DNA from: Rhodocyclaceae bacterium
GTDB lineage: Bacteria > Pseudomonadota > Gammaproteobacteria > Burkholderiales > Usitatibacteraceae
Assembly: GCA_020247395.1 (NCBI GenBank)
Contig: JADCJC010000028.1
Span: 1 to 64,000, forward strand
DNA length: 64,000 nucleotides
Reading direction: 5' to 3'
A program made the translations under genes and the position numbers. Shown here one piece after another: positions 52,034-59,493 of this stretch (its first letter is position 1; each line of letters begins with the position of its first letter). Below the pieces are notes generated by a model. That model saw only the letters and a list, made by a program, of their open reading frames with translations. It searched no databases and was not told the origin of the DNA.

Positions 52034-52283
52034 CCTCAGTCTTCATACCCATCTCATCTAAAGCATTCGCCACCTGAGGGTTTGGCTTGGCGAAGGCGAT
52101 TGGTGTGGCCACCGGGCCGACCGCAGCGTCAATTGGCAACGCCCCAAGCCCACGGATACCGTCCAGCGACATCGCATCCTCTCGTTCGACGTCCTCGAAC
52201 GGCACACAATCAACCGGCGAGCGTGGATGGATACGGAAGCCGCCGCTGACAAGCTCACAATCAGATAACGTAAGGATTTTCAT
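51999..52283 (-). CDS. Double-glycine leader peptide precursor 1 (putative bacteriocin), C-terminus probably replaced
   Basis: A 94-residue precursor. The leader MKILTLSDCELVSGG ends in GG, with the E-L-V-S-G-G pattern recognised by C39 peptidases; cleavage would leave a 79-residue core starting FRIHPRSPVDC. AAGGAAC lies before the ATG. The last about 12 residues (GLSCAVPCTA) come from the RAYT remnant region, so the natural C-terminus was probably lost. Low similarity to known bacteriocins; product could be inactive. Confidence 0.75.
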   Translation of the reverse strand: MKILTLSDCELVSGGFRIHPRSPVDCVPFEDVEREDAMSLDGIRGLGALPIDAAVGPVATPIAFAKPNPQVANALDEMGMKTEVGLSCAVPCTA

Positions 52284-52388
52284 GTTTGTTCCTTTTGCAG
52301 TTGGGATGGCTCTTTTTTCAACTTAAATACTTGAATTGCCGATAAGCCGTTGCCACAGCCATTCGTTGTTTCGTCCCCTCAAGTACAA

Positions 52389-52667
52389 CTACGACCTCGG
52401 CAAGAAGATCGCGATCAAGACGATTGCGAAGAACATATAGTTTGCAATCTTTAGCGTTTTCCACGCCAACTTGTGTGTCACCTTGCGGACAGACAGCACG
52501 ACCCAAGCTGCGGCACTGCAACCACCGACTATCCAGCCAATACCGGCCACGACACTGCTTATGGTCGGCTCGCTAAGTTTGGCAACGCCCCAAGCAAGCG
52601 CCGCGATAGCAGCGATTGCGGTCAGTAAATGATCAGCAGCAAGTTTTGTTTTGATGGATTGGTTCAT
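52389..52667 (-). CDS. Small two- or three-helix membrane protein, possible immunity protein
   Basis: A 92-residue protein: helices LTAIAAIAALAWGVAKL, SSVVAGIGWIVGGCSAAAWVVLSV and ANYMFFAIVLIAIFLP with a short basic loop KVTHKLAWKT. A Shine-Dalgarno GGAG precedes the ATG. It sits just upstream of precursor 1 in the same direction, where bacteriocin immunity proteins often lie. No family recognised. Confidence 0.6.
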   Translation of the reverse strand: MNQSIKTKLAADHLLTAIAAIAALAWGVAKLSEPTISSVVAGIGWIVGGCSAAAWVVLSVRKVTHKLAWKTLKIANYMFFAIVLIAIFLPRS

Positions 52668-52718
52668 TTTTCACTCCAAACTCAAGCCATACACGGGCTT
52701 ACATCGTGCAAAGCAAGG

Positions 52719-52889
52719 CTAATTCTTCTGATCTTTCTCCAGCAGCCAAAACACATACCCTATCAATGGGATAGTGATACATATCGCGACCCACGCAATT
52801 GTTGGCAGCGTCGTCTTCTTGTCAGAACAAATCACGTGGCCGAGCATCGCCAGTTGACAAACGAAGAACACGAAAACGAGATAGATCAA
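52719..52889 (-). CDS. Small membrane ORF with PLDc_N-like tail
   Basis: A 56-codon frame with two hydrophobic stretches: IYLVFVFFVCQLAMLGHVI and AWVAICITIPLIGYVFWLL, ending EKDQKN. The PLIGYVFWLLEK end resembles PLDc_N-type small membrane proteins. TTG start at 52889 is a guess; there is no ATG upstream in frame. Possibly an immunity peptide of the locus. Confidence 0.35.
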   Translation of the reverse strand: MIYLVFVFFVCQLAMLGHVICSDKKTTLPTIAWVAICITIPLIGYVFWLLEKDQKN

Positions 52890-53154
52890 CGCGGCCCTCT
52901 TTCTCCAGCTTGATTGGCAAAAAGTTCCAACGGCTGCCTCACTATGACCCCATGGTTTGATTGATATATAGTTGCTTTAACCAAATGTGTTACTCGCACA
53001 GCTTTGTTGTCTAGGGATTGCCTCTTAGAAAAAACGAGGATAAAAATCAGTTGTCAGTTTCATTGTCTTGCACGTCTCACTGATGGGCGGATAGCTCAAA
53101 AATACTCGCATCTCTCTACTCGCAGAAAAATAATCGTGGTCTGTCCCCGATTGT

Positions 53155-53247
53155 TTAAAAACCTTGCAGCAGCGCCAGCGCAAAACTGAAATTCGGTAGC
53201 GAGACGTAGTGCCCGTCAAATTTGAGGTGCCTTCGCAACAATTCCAT
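53155..53247 (-). CDS. 30-residue peptide ORF
   Basis: MELLRRHLKFDGHYVSLPNF then SFALALLQGF: a basic N-terminus and a hydrophobic end. A strong Shine-Dalgarno (AAAGGAA) precedes the ATG, and it starts 46 bases after the CPBP gene on the same strand. No double-glycine leader. It could be a signalling or leaderless antimicrobial peptide, or an unrelated small protein. Confidence 0.45.
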   Translation of the reverse strand: MELLRRHLKFDGHYVSLPNFSFALALLQGF

Positions 53248-53292
53248 GGCGTTTCCTTTCAATTGGTTGAATGCTGCCGCACAAACTGCCTA

Positions 53293-53838
53293 TCAGTTTA
53301 ATTGCAGAATTGCCATCATGAACAAGATCACTTGCGTGTTGAATATCTGATGGGCAAGCCAAGTGTACAAAAAGCCTGTTCGCTGATGTCCACAACACCA
53401 GTGTTGGAACATTATGTTGGCCAAGAAAAATCCCAATACCCATGTGTAGAAGTATTCTATGAACGAACGGTCGTGGTGGGCCAGCGAAAACAGTAGCGCA
53501 AGGACACTGCAAAACAATGCGCCACTCGTGGGCTCGGTGGGAAACACGCCAACCCACCGGGCGAAGTGAAAGAACACCGCAAAGAGCAGCGTTTCGATGT
53601 AGGGCCCGACGAGTAACGCATACAAAAGAAAAATGGATGATGAATTGAATCCAGCAGAGAACGCATCTAAACCCTCGTCCCAAGCCACGTAGCCGACTCC
53701 GCCCATTCCAAACACCGAGAGCGGAAAGAGCCGACCCATGTAGACGCTGACAATATCTCGCCTAGTGTATGGCGCGGCGCGACCCATGACACGATCTGGA
53801 GAAAGCGTAGAAAGTACTTTGGTCATCCGTTCAGCCAT
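53293..53838 (-). CDS. CPBP-like (Abi) membrane protein with degenerate motif 1
   Basis: A 181-residue membrane protein with about six helices. It has CPBP motif 2 FSLAH (117-121) and motif 3 HQIFN (163-167), but motif 1, normally EExxxR, reads ETLLFA (82-87), so the second Glu and Arg are missing and protease activity is doubtful. CPBP proteins near bacteriocin genes act as immunity proteins or maturation proteases; a non-catalytic immunity role fits best. GGAGAG precedes the ATG. Confidence 0.78.
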   Translation of the reverse strand: MAERMTKVLSTLSPDRVMGRAAPYTRRDIVSVYMGRLFPLSVFGMGGVGYVAWDEGLDAFSAGFNSSSIFLLYALLVGPYIETLLFAVFFHFARWVGVFPTEPTSGALFCSVLALLFSLAHHDRSFIEYFYTWVLGFFLANIMFQHWCCGHQRTGFLYTWLAHQIFNTQVILFMMAILQLN

Positions 53839-54027
53839 GCTGCGATCTCTCCCACAAAGATGGGCTGATCAAAGAAGAAACTCCGTGTAACTCCCGATAC
53901 CCTGTCTTTTCCAAATAGGTCGGAACTAAAGCGAATACTATGGGTCAGGCTACTTCGCGCCGCCAAACTCGCGCCTAGGTTTCTCGCTCCCGGCCTCAGC
54001 CGAGAGCAGGAAACGCTTTATCAACCG

Positions 54028-54303
54028 TTAGGGGCAAGTCGGCCAGTTAATCACTCTATCCTGTGGGTCAGGCGCGGGGCAATTGAAAGAACCGTCCAGA
54101 CGCGGAGGTTGAGCCAGAAACCCTGCTGTGGTTCCGATGGCTTGTCCGACAAGTTGAGCCGCCTGAACGATAGTTACGACTGCGCCGAAAGCGTTGGTGC
54201 CTCGCCAAACAGCAGCTCCCCAGTCTCCAAAAGGCGTACCGATATCTGAAGTTAGAAATCCACCCGAAATCAAAAATGTATCTTCTGCAGTCAATTCACG
54301 CAT
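54028..54303 (-). CDS. Double-glycine leader peptide precursor 2 (putative class II bacteriocin/microcin)
   Basis: A 91-residue precursor. Leader MRELTAEDTFLISGG with cleavage after GG. The 76-residue core begins FLTSDIGTPFGDWGAAVWRG, has a Gly/Ala-rich hydrophobic middle (AFGAVVTIVQAAQLVGQAIG) typical of pore-forming class II peptides, and ends with Cys75 and Cys90 (NCPAPDPQDRVINWPTCP), which could form a disulfide loop. A GGAG Shine-Dalgarno precedes the ATG. It is divergent from hlyD with a 110-base shared promoter region. Confidence 0.82.
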   Translation of the reverse strand: MRELTAEDTFLISGGFLTSDIGTPFGDWGAAVWRGTNAFGAVVTIVQAAQLVGQAIGTTAGFLAQPPRLDGSFNCPAPDPQDRVINWPTCP

Positions 54304-54361
54304 GCTGTAACTCCAATTTAATTGTTACTGCCACACCGGCAGCGCTTGCAAATATAGTTAA

Positions 54362-54371
54362 CCCCCCCCCC
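54362..54371. repeat. Poly-C tract (10 C) in the precursor/hlyD divergent promoter region
   Basis: An uninterrupted run of about ten C, 58 bases before the precursor ATG and 42 bases before the hlyD ATG. Homopolymers of this length slip during replication and can alter promoter spacing, so expression could be phase-variable. Confidence 0.75.
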
Positions 54372-54413
54372 ATACTTGTCAACACTTTAAATAACATATG
54401 TTGAAAAAAATAA

Positions 54414-55676
54414 ATGGGCGACAGTACGGAACTTTTTCGCAGGCAAGCGCTTCAAGCACAAACTAAAAACCTCATTAGCGAAGTGGTCTTATACCGGCCA
54501 TTGTCGTTTACGTGGCTAACACTCGTTTCGTTAGTTTTTGCCTCTGCAATCATCGCATTTTTGGCACTTGCTTCCTATACCCGCAAGGAAGTGGCGACTG
54601 GCTATCTCACCCCAAGTAAGGGCAAAGTCCGCGTAGTTACGCCTCTGGTCGGCAAGGTTACAGAACGCCGTGTTGCTGAAGGCGCGCAGGTGCGCGCCGG
54701 TGATGTGTTGTTTGTGGTGTCCGCTGAGCGCGAGTCACTAGAGGGCGGCGCAACGCTCGAAGCGGCTGCAGCAGAACTGCAAAATCGCCGCGCCTCGTTA
54801 GTCGGTGAGAAAGAAAAGCAGCTGACACTGGCGAAGATGAACGAGGCGGCCCTCGTCTCGCGGCGTGAAAAAGTCGGCCTGGAATTGCAGCAACTGCGTG
54901 ATGAGATCGCCACCCAGCGTGAACGTGTGCGTCGATCCGAAGAGCAGTTGGATCGATTTAAACGTCTTGCTGCGCAGGGTTTCATTTCGGCAGCGCAAGT
55001 CACCCAGCGTGAAGACGAAAAGCTGGAGCAGGTGCGGCTTTTGCAATCCAGCCAGCGCGCCGCGCTCGCACTTGAACGCGAGATGGCTACCCTCAAACAA
55101 GAGATACCGTTACAACACTTACGTGCAGACGCCCAAATCGCGGGGCTCGATCGCGCCCTGGCCATGGCGGGGCAGGAAGCCGCCACCTTTGAATCGCAAC
55201 GTGCCGTGGCGGTGACCTCGCCCGTTGATGGTGTTGCGACAGCAATCCTCGCTGAGGTCGGCCAGCCGGCCTCACCGGGAGCAACCCTCGCGACGGTGTT
55301 GCCCGCGGGCGCGGATTTGGAAGCGCATTTGCTCGTCTCCTCACGTGCCATTGGCTTTCTGGCGGTGGGGCAGACAGTGCGCCTGCGCTATGCGGCATTT
55401 AGGTTCGAACGCTTTGGGCACTACAAAGGGGTGGTGACCAGTATCTCGAAGACGACCGTCAACCCGCAGGAGCTACCCGCACAGATCGCCGCGAGCGAGA
55501 TGCGCGAGCCACGTTATCGCATCACGGTAAAGCTCGAACAACAATCTATTCAGGCTTACGGCAAAGTTTACCCACTGGTGGCAGGCATGCAACTCGATGC
55601 GGACATTCAGATAGAAAACCGCAAGATCTATCAACTCATCCTCGACCCGCTTTACAGCATGGCGCGGCGCGTGTGA
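54414..55676 (+). CDS. HlyD-family membrane fusion protein of the bacteriocin exporter
   Basis: A 420-residue adaptor: one N-terminal membrane helix (FTWLTLVSLVFASAIIAFLA, residues about 33-52), then the lipoyl/barrel-sandwich start TRKEVATGYLTPSKGKVRVV, a coiled-coil hairpin (about 110-235, rich in Glu/Arg/Gln), the returning half VTSPVDGVATAILAEVGQPA and a beta-barrel domain. This is the CvaA/LcnD-type architecture that links an ABC transporter to an outer-membrane channel. No TolC-like gene is in the window, so the channel would come from elsewhere. Confidence 0.92.
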   Translation: MGDSTELFRRQALQAQTKNLISEVVLYRPLSFTWLTLVSLVFASAIIAFLALASYTRKEVATGYLTPSKGKVRVVTPLVGKVTERRVAEGAQVRAGDVLFVVSAERESLEGGATLEAAAAELQNRRASLVGEKEKQLTLAKMNEAALVSRREKVGLELQQLRDEIATQRERVRRSEEQLDRFKRLAAQGFISAAQVTQREDEKLEQVRLLQSSQRAALALEREMATLKQEIPLQHLRADAQIAGLDRALAMAGQEAATFESQRAVAVTSPVDGVATAILAEVGQPASPGATLATVLPAGADLEAHLLVSSRAIGFLAVGQTVRLRYAAFRFERFGHYKGVVTSISKTTVNPQELPAQIAASEMREPRYRITVKLEQQSIQAYGKVYPLVAGMQLDADIQIENRKIYQLILDPLYSMARRV

Positions 55677-55685
55677 GGAGGGCTT

Positions 55686-55808
55686 ATGCGCCATGTAGAG
55701 AAAACAACCACACCCGTGGTAACAGCCGAAGCGCCGACGTTCCGTTACCTAAACGCCAACGAAATTGGGTCCCTGCCTGCGCAGGGACGACTGCGTTGGG
55801 TAGCGTGA
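55686..55808 (+). CDS. 40-residue ORF between hlyD and the ABC transporter
   Basis: MRHVEKTTTPVVTAEAPTFR and a second half (LPAQGRLRWVA) derived from the dispersed repeat at 55766. An AGGAGG Shine-Dalgarno lies at ideal spacing before the ATG. It may be a gene truncated when the repeat inserted. Translation is plausible; function unknown. Confidence 0.4.
   Translation: MRHVEKTTTPVVTAEAPTFRYLNANEIGSLPAQGRLRWVA
55766..55791. repeat. Dispersed palindromic repeat (PAQAGTQ type)
   Basis: GTCCCTGCCTGCGCAGGGAC: inverted repeat, related to the common short repeat that reads VPAQAGTQ on the other strand. It sits in the 160-base gap between hlyD and the ABC gene. Confidence 0.6.
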
Positions 55809-55836
55809 CTTCTACGCAGTTGGGTGATTTGATCGT

Positions 55837-57984
55837 ATGAAACAAAACCGGATTCAAGATCTGTTGGACTTCACGGGTCGCCAGAAGACACCTGTCATTC
55901 TGCAAACCGAAGCCGCCGAATGCGGAGTGGCATGTCTGGCGATGGTGGCGAGCTATTTCGGGTTTAAGACTGATCTGGCCACACTGCGTCGCCGCTTTTC
56001 GGTTTCCATCAAGGGCGCGACGCTCGCGCACTTGATTGCTTTTGCCGGCGACTTAAAGCTGACCTCTCGTGCGCTTCGCTTGGATCCTGAAGAGATGGCA
56101 CAGCTCAAGCTGCCTGCAATTCTTCACTGGGAGCTTTCCCACTTTGTCGTACTGACCGAAGTTAAATCTAGCGGCATCGTCATCCACGACCCAGCGCGGG
56201 GCTTGCGTGAATGCAATTGGGCTGAGGTGGGCAACGCGTTTACTGGCATCGCACTGGAACTACGGCCCGCAGAGGGCTTTGAGAAGAAAGATGAGCGGCG
56301 CGAGATACGCGTGTTCAGTTTGCTCGGCAAGGTCGTCGGCCTAAAGCGCGCCCTCATTCAGGTGCTGCTGCTTTCGATTTGTCTTGAGGTGTTCACGCTG
56401 GTTTCGCCGTTCTTTATGCAACTGGTCGTCGACCAAGCAATCGCCTCCGCCGATACGAACTTGCTAACGGTGCTCGCCGTCGGCTTTTTTCTGCTGATGC
56501 TGATTCAATTAGCGGTGAGTACATTTCGCTCGTGGCTTATCGTCTACTTGAGCACCTCGCTCAATCTGCAGGTCTCGTCAAACCTCTTTGCGCACTTGCT
56601 CAAGCTGCCAATGGAGTACTTTGAGAAGCGACATCTCGGCGATATCACTTCGCGCTTTGGCTCGATGGGGACCATCCAGTCGTTTATCACGTCGAGCTTC
56701 ATTCAAGTGGTGCTGGACGGCATGATGGTCATGGCCACACTCACGATGATGCTGTTATACGCGCCACAACTCACGCTGGTGGTGCTGGCAGCTGTGGTGC
56801 TTTACACGCTTCTACGGATTGTGATGTACGCACCGTTGCGTCGCGCAAACGAAGAGCAGATTGTGCACGCGGCAAAACAGCAGTCTCATTTTCTGGAAAG
56901 CCTGCGCGGAGTGCAGAGCATCAAGCTCTTCGGCAAACGCGATATTCGATTGAGTGCCTGGCAAAACTTGGCTGTCGATAACTTCAATCGCGGCATCGCC
57001 ATCCAAAAAATGAACCTCGGCTTTGGCGCGGCAAATAGTATCCTGTTTGGCGCGGAGAATATCCTCATCGTCTGGCTCGGTGCACACATGATTCTTGAGG
57101 GCGGCTTCTCAGTCGGCATGCTCTATGCATTCGTGTCTTACAAGGGTAACTTCACCGGCCGCATTTCGGCATTGGTGGATCTTGCCATTCAATACAAGAT
57201 GCTCTCGCTTCACACCGAGCGTGTTGCGGATATTACCTTACATACTGCCGATGACGAAGTTGGGCGTAGCCTCACGCAGTTGGTCGATGTTGCTGCAACT
57301 GCGCCCAGTATTGATGTGCGCAATTTGCATTTCACGTATTCCGATGTGGAGCAGCCTGTGTTGAATGGCGTCACGTTCGCCGTTGATCCCGGCGAATGCG
57401 TTGCGATTGTGGGGCCATCGGGTTGCGGCAAAACGACGCTCTTAAAGATCATGGTCGGCTTACTAACGGCAAAGAAAGGTGGCATCCTGATTGACCGCAT
57501 CCCGGTCGGCCGCCTGGGGCTGGCGCGCTACCGCGAAATCATCGGCGTCGTGACGCAGGATGATCAGCTATTCGCCGGATCGATTGAGGACAACATTTCT
57601 TTCTTTGAGGAGGTCTCATCACAAGGATGGGTCGAGCAATGCGCACGATACGCCGCGATTCACGAAGACATCGTGCGTATGCCAATGGGCTATGCGACCC
57701 TCGTCGGCGATATGGGCACTTCCCTTTCCGGCGGGCAAAAGCAACGCATTCTACTTGCGCGCGCCCTCTACAAGAAGCCAAGAATCCTGTTTCTGGATGA
57801 GGCCACCAGTCACCTTGACACCACCGGCGAGAGACTCGTGAATGCCGCCATCAAGGCGCTCGGTGTCACCACGATCATCGTCGCCCACCGCCCGGAGACG
57901 ATTGCGATGGCCGATAGGGTGATTGATCTTGGTCGGTTGAACATTCTGGGAAGTGCTAACCCGGCGCGCTTGGAGCATCATTAG
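55837..57984 (+). CDS. Peptidase-containing ABC transporter (C39 bacteriocin maturation/export)
   Basis: A 715-residue protein with three parts. The C39 peptidase domain (1-130) has Cys29 in AAECGVACLAM, His102 in LSHFVVL and Asp118 in IHDPARG, the full triad for cutting after Gly-Gly. A six-helix membrane domain follows (165-440). The nucleotide-binding domain has Walker A GPSGCGKTT near 526, the LSGGQ signature near 630 and Walker B LFLDEATS. It both trims the leader and exports the peptide. It follows hlyD on the same strand. Confidence 0.95.
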   Translation: MKQNRIQDLLDFTGRQKTPVILQTEAAECGVACLAMVASYFGFKTDLATLRRRFSVSIKGATLAHLIAFAGDLKLTSRALRLDPEEMAQLKLPAILHWELSHFVVLTEVKSSGIVIHDPARGLRECNWAEVGNAFTGIALELRPAEGFEKKDERREIRVFSLLGKVVGLKRALIQVLLLSICLEVFTLVSPFFMQLVVDQAIASADTNLLTVLAVGFFLLMLIQLAVSTFRSWLIVYLSTSLNLQVSSNLFAHLLKLPMEYFEKRHLGDITSRFGSMGTIQSFITSSFIQVVLDGMMVMATLTMMLLYAPQLTLVVLAAVVLYTLLRIVMYAPLRRANEEQIVHAAKQQSHFLESLRGVQSIKLFGKRDIRLSAWQNLAVDNFNRGIAIQKMNLGFGAANSILFGAENILIVWLGAHMILEGGFSVGMLYAFVSYKGNFTGRISALVDLAIQYKMLSLHTERVADITLHTADDEVGRSLTQLVDVAATAPSIDVRNLHFTYSDVEQPVLNGVTFAVDPGECVAIVGPSGCGKTTLLKIMVGLLTAKKGGILIDRIPVGRLGLARYREIIGVVTQDDQLFAGSIEDNISFFEEVSSQGWVEQCARYAAIHEDIVRMPMGYATLVGDMGTSLSGGQKQRILLARALYKKPRILFLDEATSHLDTTGERLVNAAIKALGVTTIIVAHRPETIAMADRVIDLGRLNILGSANPARLEHH

Positions 57985-58006
57985 AGATTGATGAAACTCC
58001 TTATAT

Positions 58007-58046
58007 GACGGGCATCTTCAGCACTTTTTGCCTGAAAACGCCCGCC
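58007..58046. repeat. Dispersed hairpin repeat, copy 6 (right island boundary)
   Basis: Identical over 39 nt to copy 5 at 50279, same orientation, between the convergent ABC transporter and M28 peptidase genes. It could terminate either gene. Confidence 0.8.
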
Positions 58047-58065
58047 CGTCGGGCATTTTGCTTTT

Positions 58066-59460
58066 TCAACGCAGCCGCAGTGGCAGCGGATACGTCGCCG
58101 GACTTTCAAACCCATCTTTGTCATACGCCACAACGCCAAAGATGTAGTTGTCCTTCGATACCGCCTCGACCGTCGCCCGAGTGACTTTGCCAACATCTTT
58201 GCTTTGCTGCCAGAACGGCGCAGTAGTTTCGCGCCAAACAATTTTGTAGCCGGCGAGATCAGGCTCAGTGTTGGCCTTCCAGCGAATGGTCGTGTTGTTC
58301 TCCAACTGGAAGGTTTCCATCTGTACTTCCGCCGGGCTCGCCGGCGCTAGCGCCATCGTGGCCAGGGCCGCCGCATTCACGCGAGTCACCTTTGCCACGT
58401 AGTCGAAATCAACGTAGTCGGGTAAATCACCGTACTGTTTGCCGTTCTCGGTGCGTGGGTTCTGGTGCTGGTGCTGCCAGTTTTCGAGGTATTCGGTCAT
58501 GCGCAACCCGGCGTAGCCCGCATCCAGAAATGGCGAATGATCGCCGCCGCGCAGGTAACGATCCCGCCGATAGATAACTTCGACCTTGATGTCTTTGATC
58601 CATTTGTCCGCCGCGCTTTTAACATGGCGCGCAAGCTGGCGGGGCGCAAGATCGTTCTCGCCGCCGCTACGCAACATCGTAATGACATCATCGGGCAAGT
58701 CTTTCACCGGCGGCACACCTTCGGCAAACAGGCGCACACGATCCCGCACCACCGTGCCGTCCGCGCCCTTGGTGTTGCCGATGATGTCGTTGGTAATCAT
58801 GCCGGCGATATTGAGCCCCTTCGCCTTTGCGGCATTTGCCCAGAAACGTGCGCCAACTAGGCCCTGCTCTTCGCCGGCGACGGCCATGAATATCAGCGTC
58901 GCATCAAATTGATACTTCGACATGACACACGCAAGCTCCATAGCGGCGGCGGTGCCGGAGGCGTCGTCGTTCGCACCCGGTGCGTCAGTCACGCCATCGG
59001 TTGGCAGTGTGGGCATCGAGTCGTAGTGGCCCGACACAACATAGATGCGCCCGTTGGATTCCGGCTGGCTGCCGTGCAGGGTGGCGACCACGTTGACTAA
59101 CTCGGTGGGCTTGGCGATACGCGACGAGACCGGCGCGATGTGGTTATCAAACACTACGTCAAGACGGCCACCAGTTGCTTTACTGCAATCGTCTAGCTCA
59201 CGCTTAATCCATCGACGCGCGGCACCGATGCCGCGTGTTTCGCTTTCGGTTTCGGAGAGTGTGCTGCGGGTGCCGAAGGCGGCGAGTTTGCGGATACGCG
59301 CTTCGAGTCGCTTGGCTGAAACCTCACCCAGCATCTTTTCAAAATCGGCCGGTTTGATCGGCGCGATGGGTGCGGACTGCGCCAATGCCGCGGTTGAAAC
59401 GCTGGTCGAAAGTACCGCCAGAAGAACGGCTGTCGAGAATGTGTGCTGTTGCGTTTTCAT
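58066..59460 (-). CDS. Exported M28-family zinc peptidase with C-terminal Fn3-like domain
   Basis: A 464-residue secreted or periplasmic aminopeptidase (signal cleavage near AALAQSAP). Metal ligands: VVSGHYDSMP, GANDDASGTAA (bridging Asp and second Asp), AGEEQGLVG (catalytic Glu and ligand Glu) and GGDHSPFL (last His). A C-terminal about 90-residue domain (IRWKANTEPDLAGYKIVWRE) is Fn3-like. Its start follows the htrA-like gene by 33 bases; the ribosome-binding site lies inside a strong hairpin (59461-59486). Confidence 0.93.
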   Translation of the reverse strand: MKTQQHTFSTAVLLAVLSTSVSTAALAQSAPIAPIKPADFEKMLGEVSAKRLEARIRKLAAFGTRSTLSETESETRGIGAARRWIKRELDDCSKATGGRLDVVFDNHIAPVSSRIAKPTELVNVVATLHGSQPESNGRIYVVSGHYDSMPTLPTDGVTDAPGANDDASGTAAAMELACVMSKYQFDATLIFMAVAGEEQGLVGARFWANAAKAKGLNIAGMITNDIIGNTKGADGTVVRDRVRLFAEGVPPVKDLPDDVITMLRSGGENDLAPRQLARHVKSAADKWIKDIKVEVIYRRDRYLRGGDHSPFLDAGYAGLRMTEYLENWQHQHQNPRTENGKQYGDLPDYVDFDYVAKVTRVNAAALATMALAPASPAEVQMETFQLENNTTIRWKANTEPDLAGYKIVWRETTAPFWQQSKDVGKVTRATVEAVSKDNYIFGVVAYDKDGFESPATYPLPLRLR

Positions 59461-59486
59461 GTGTCCCCCTGAAAATCAGGAGGACA
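59461..59486 (-). promoter_or_regulatory. Hairpin sequestering the ribosome-binding site of the M28 gene
   Basis: On the minus strand TGTCCTCCTGA-TTT-TCAGGGGGACA: an 11-bp stem (one G-U pair) with a 3-base loop, ending 1 base before the M28 start codon. The Shine-Dalgarno AGGGGG is entirely in the 3' arm. Translation should require melting by ribosomes finishing the upstream htrA-like frame (its stop is 7 bases away) or by heat. Confidence 0.7.
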
Positions 59487-59493
59487 GCATAGC

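Larger units (their letters stand above)
50279..58046. other. Accessory island between 39-nt direct repeats (bacteriocin/microcin locus)
   Basis: Bounded by two identical copies (39 nt) of a hairpin repeat. Contents in order: exporter remnant, XRE regulator, MazF-type toxin pair, RAYT remnant, two double-glycine precursor genes, small membrane/peptide ORFs, CPBP-like protein, HlyD, short ORF, C39 ABC transporter. The precursors, HlyD adaptor and peptidase-containing ABC transporter form the standard kit for class II bacteriocin/microcin secretion. The boundary role of the repeats is inference. Confidence 0.55.

Noticed and set aside
53216-53683. Long minus-strand frame overlapping the CPBP gene
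   Set aside because: Different frame of the same region; the CPBP frame has the membrane pattern, motifs and Shine-Dalgarno.
54593-55351. Long minus-strand frame opposite hlyD
   Set aside because: Antisense to the HlyD coding sequence, Arg/Ser-rich as expected of a shadow frame.
50279-58046. Interpretation of the island as a prophage or integrative element
   Set aside because: No integrase, tRNA attachment site, capsid or conjugation gene; the 39-nt repeats belong to a family dispersed through the window and may be incidental.
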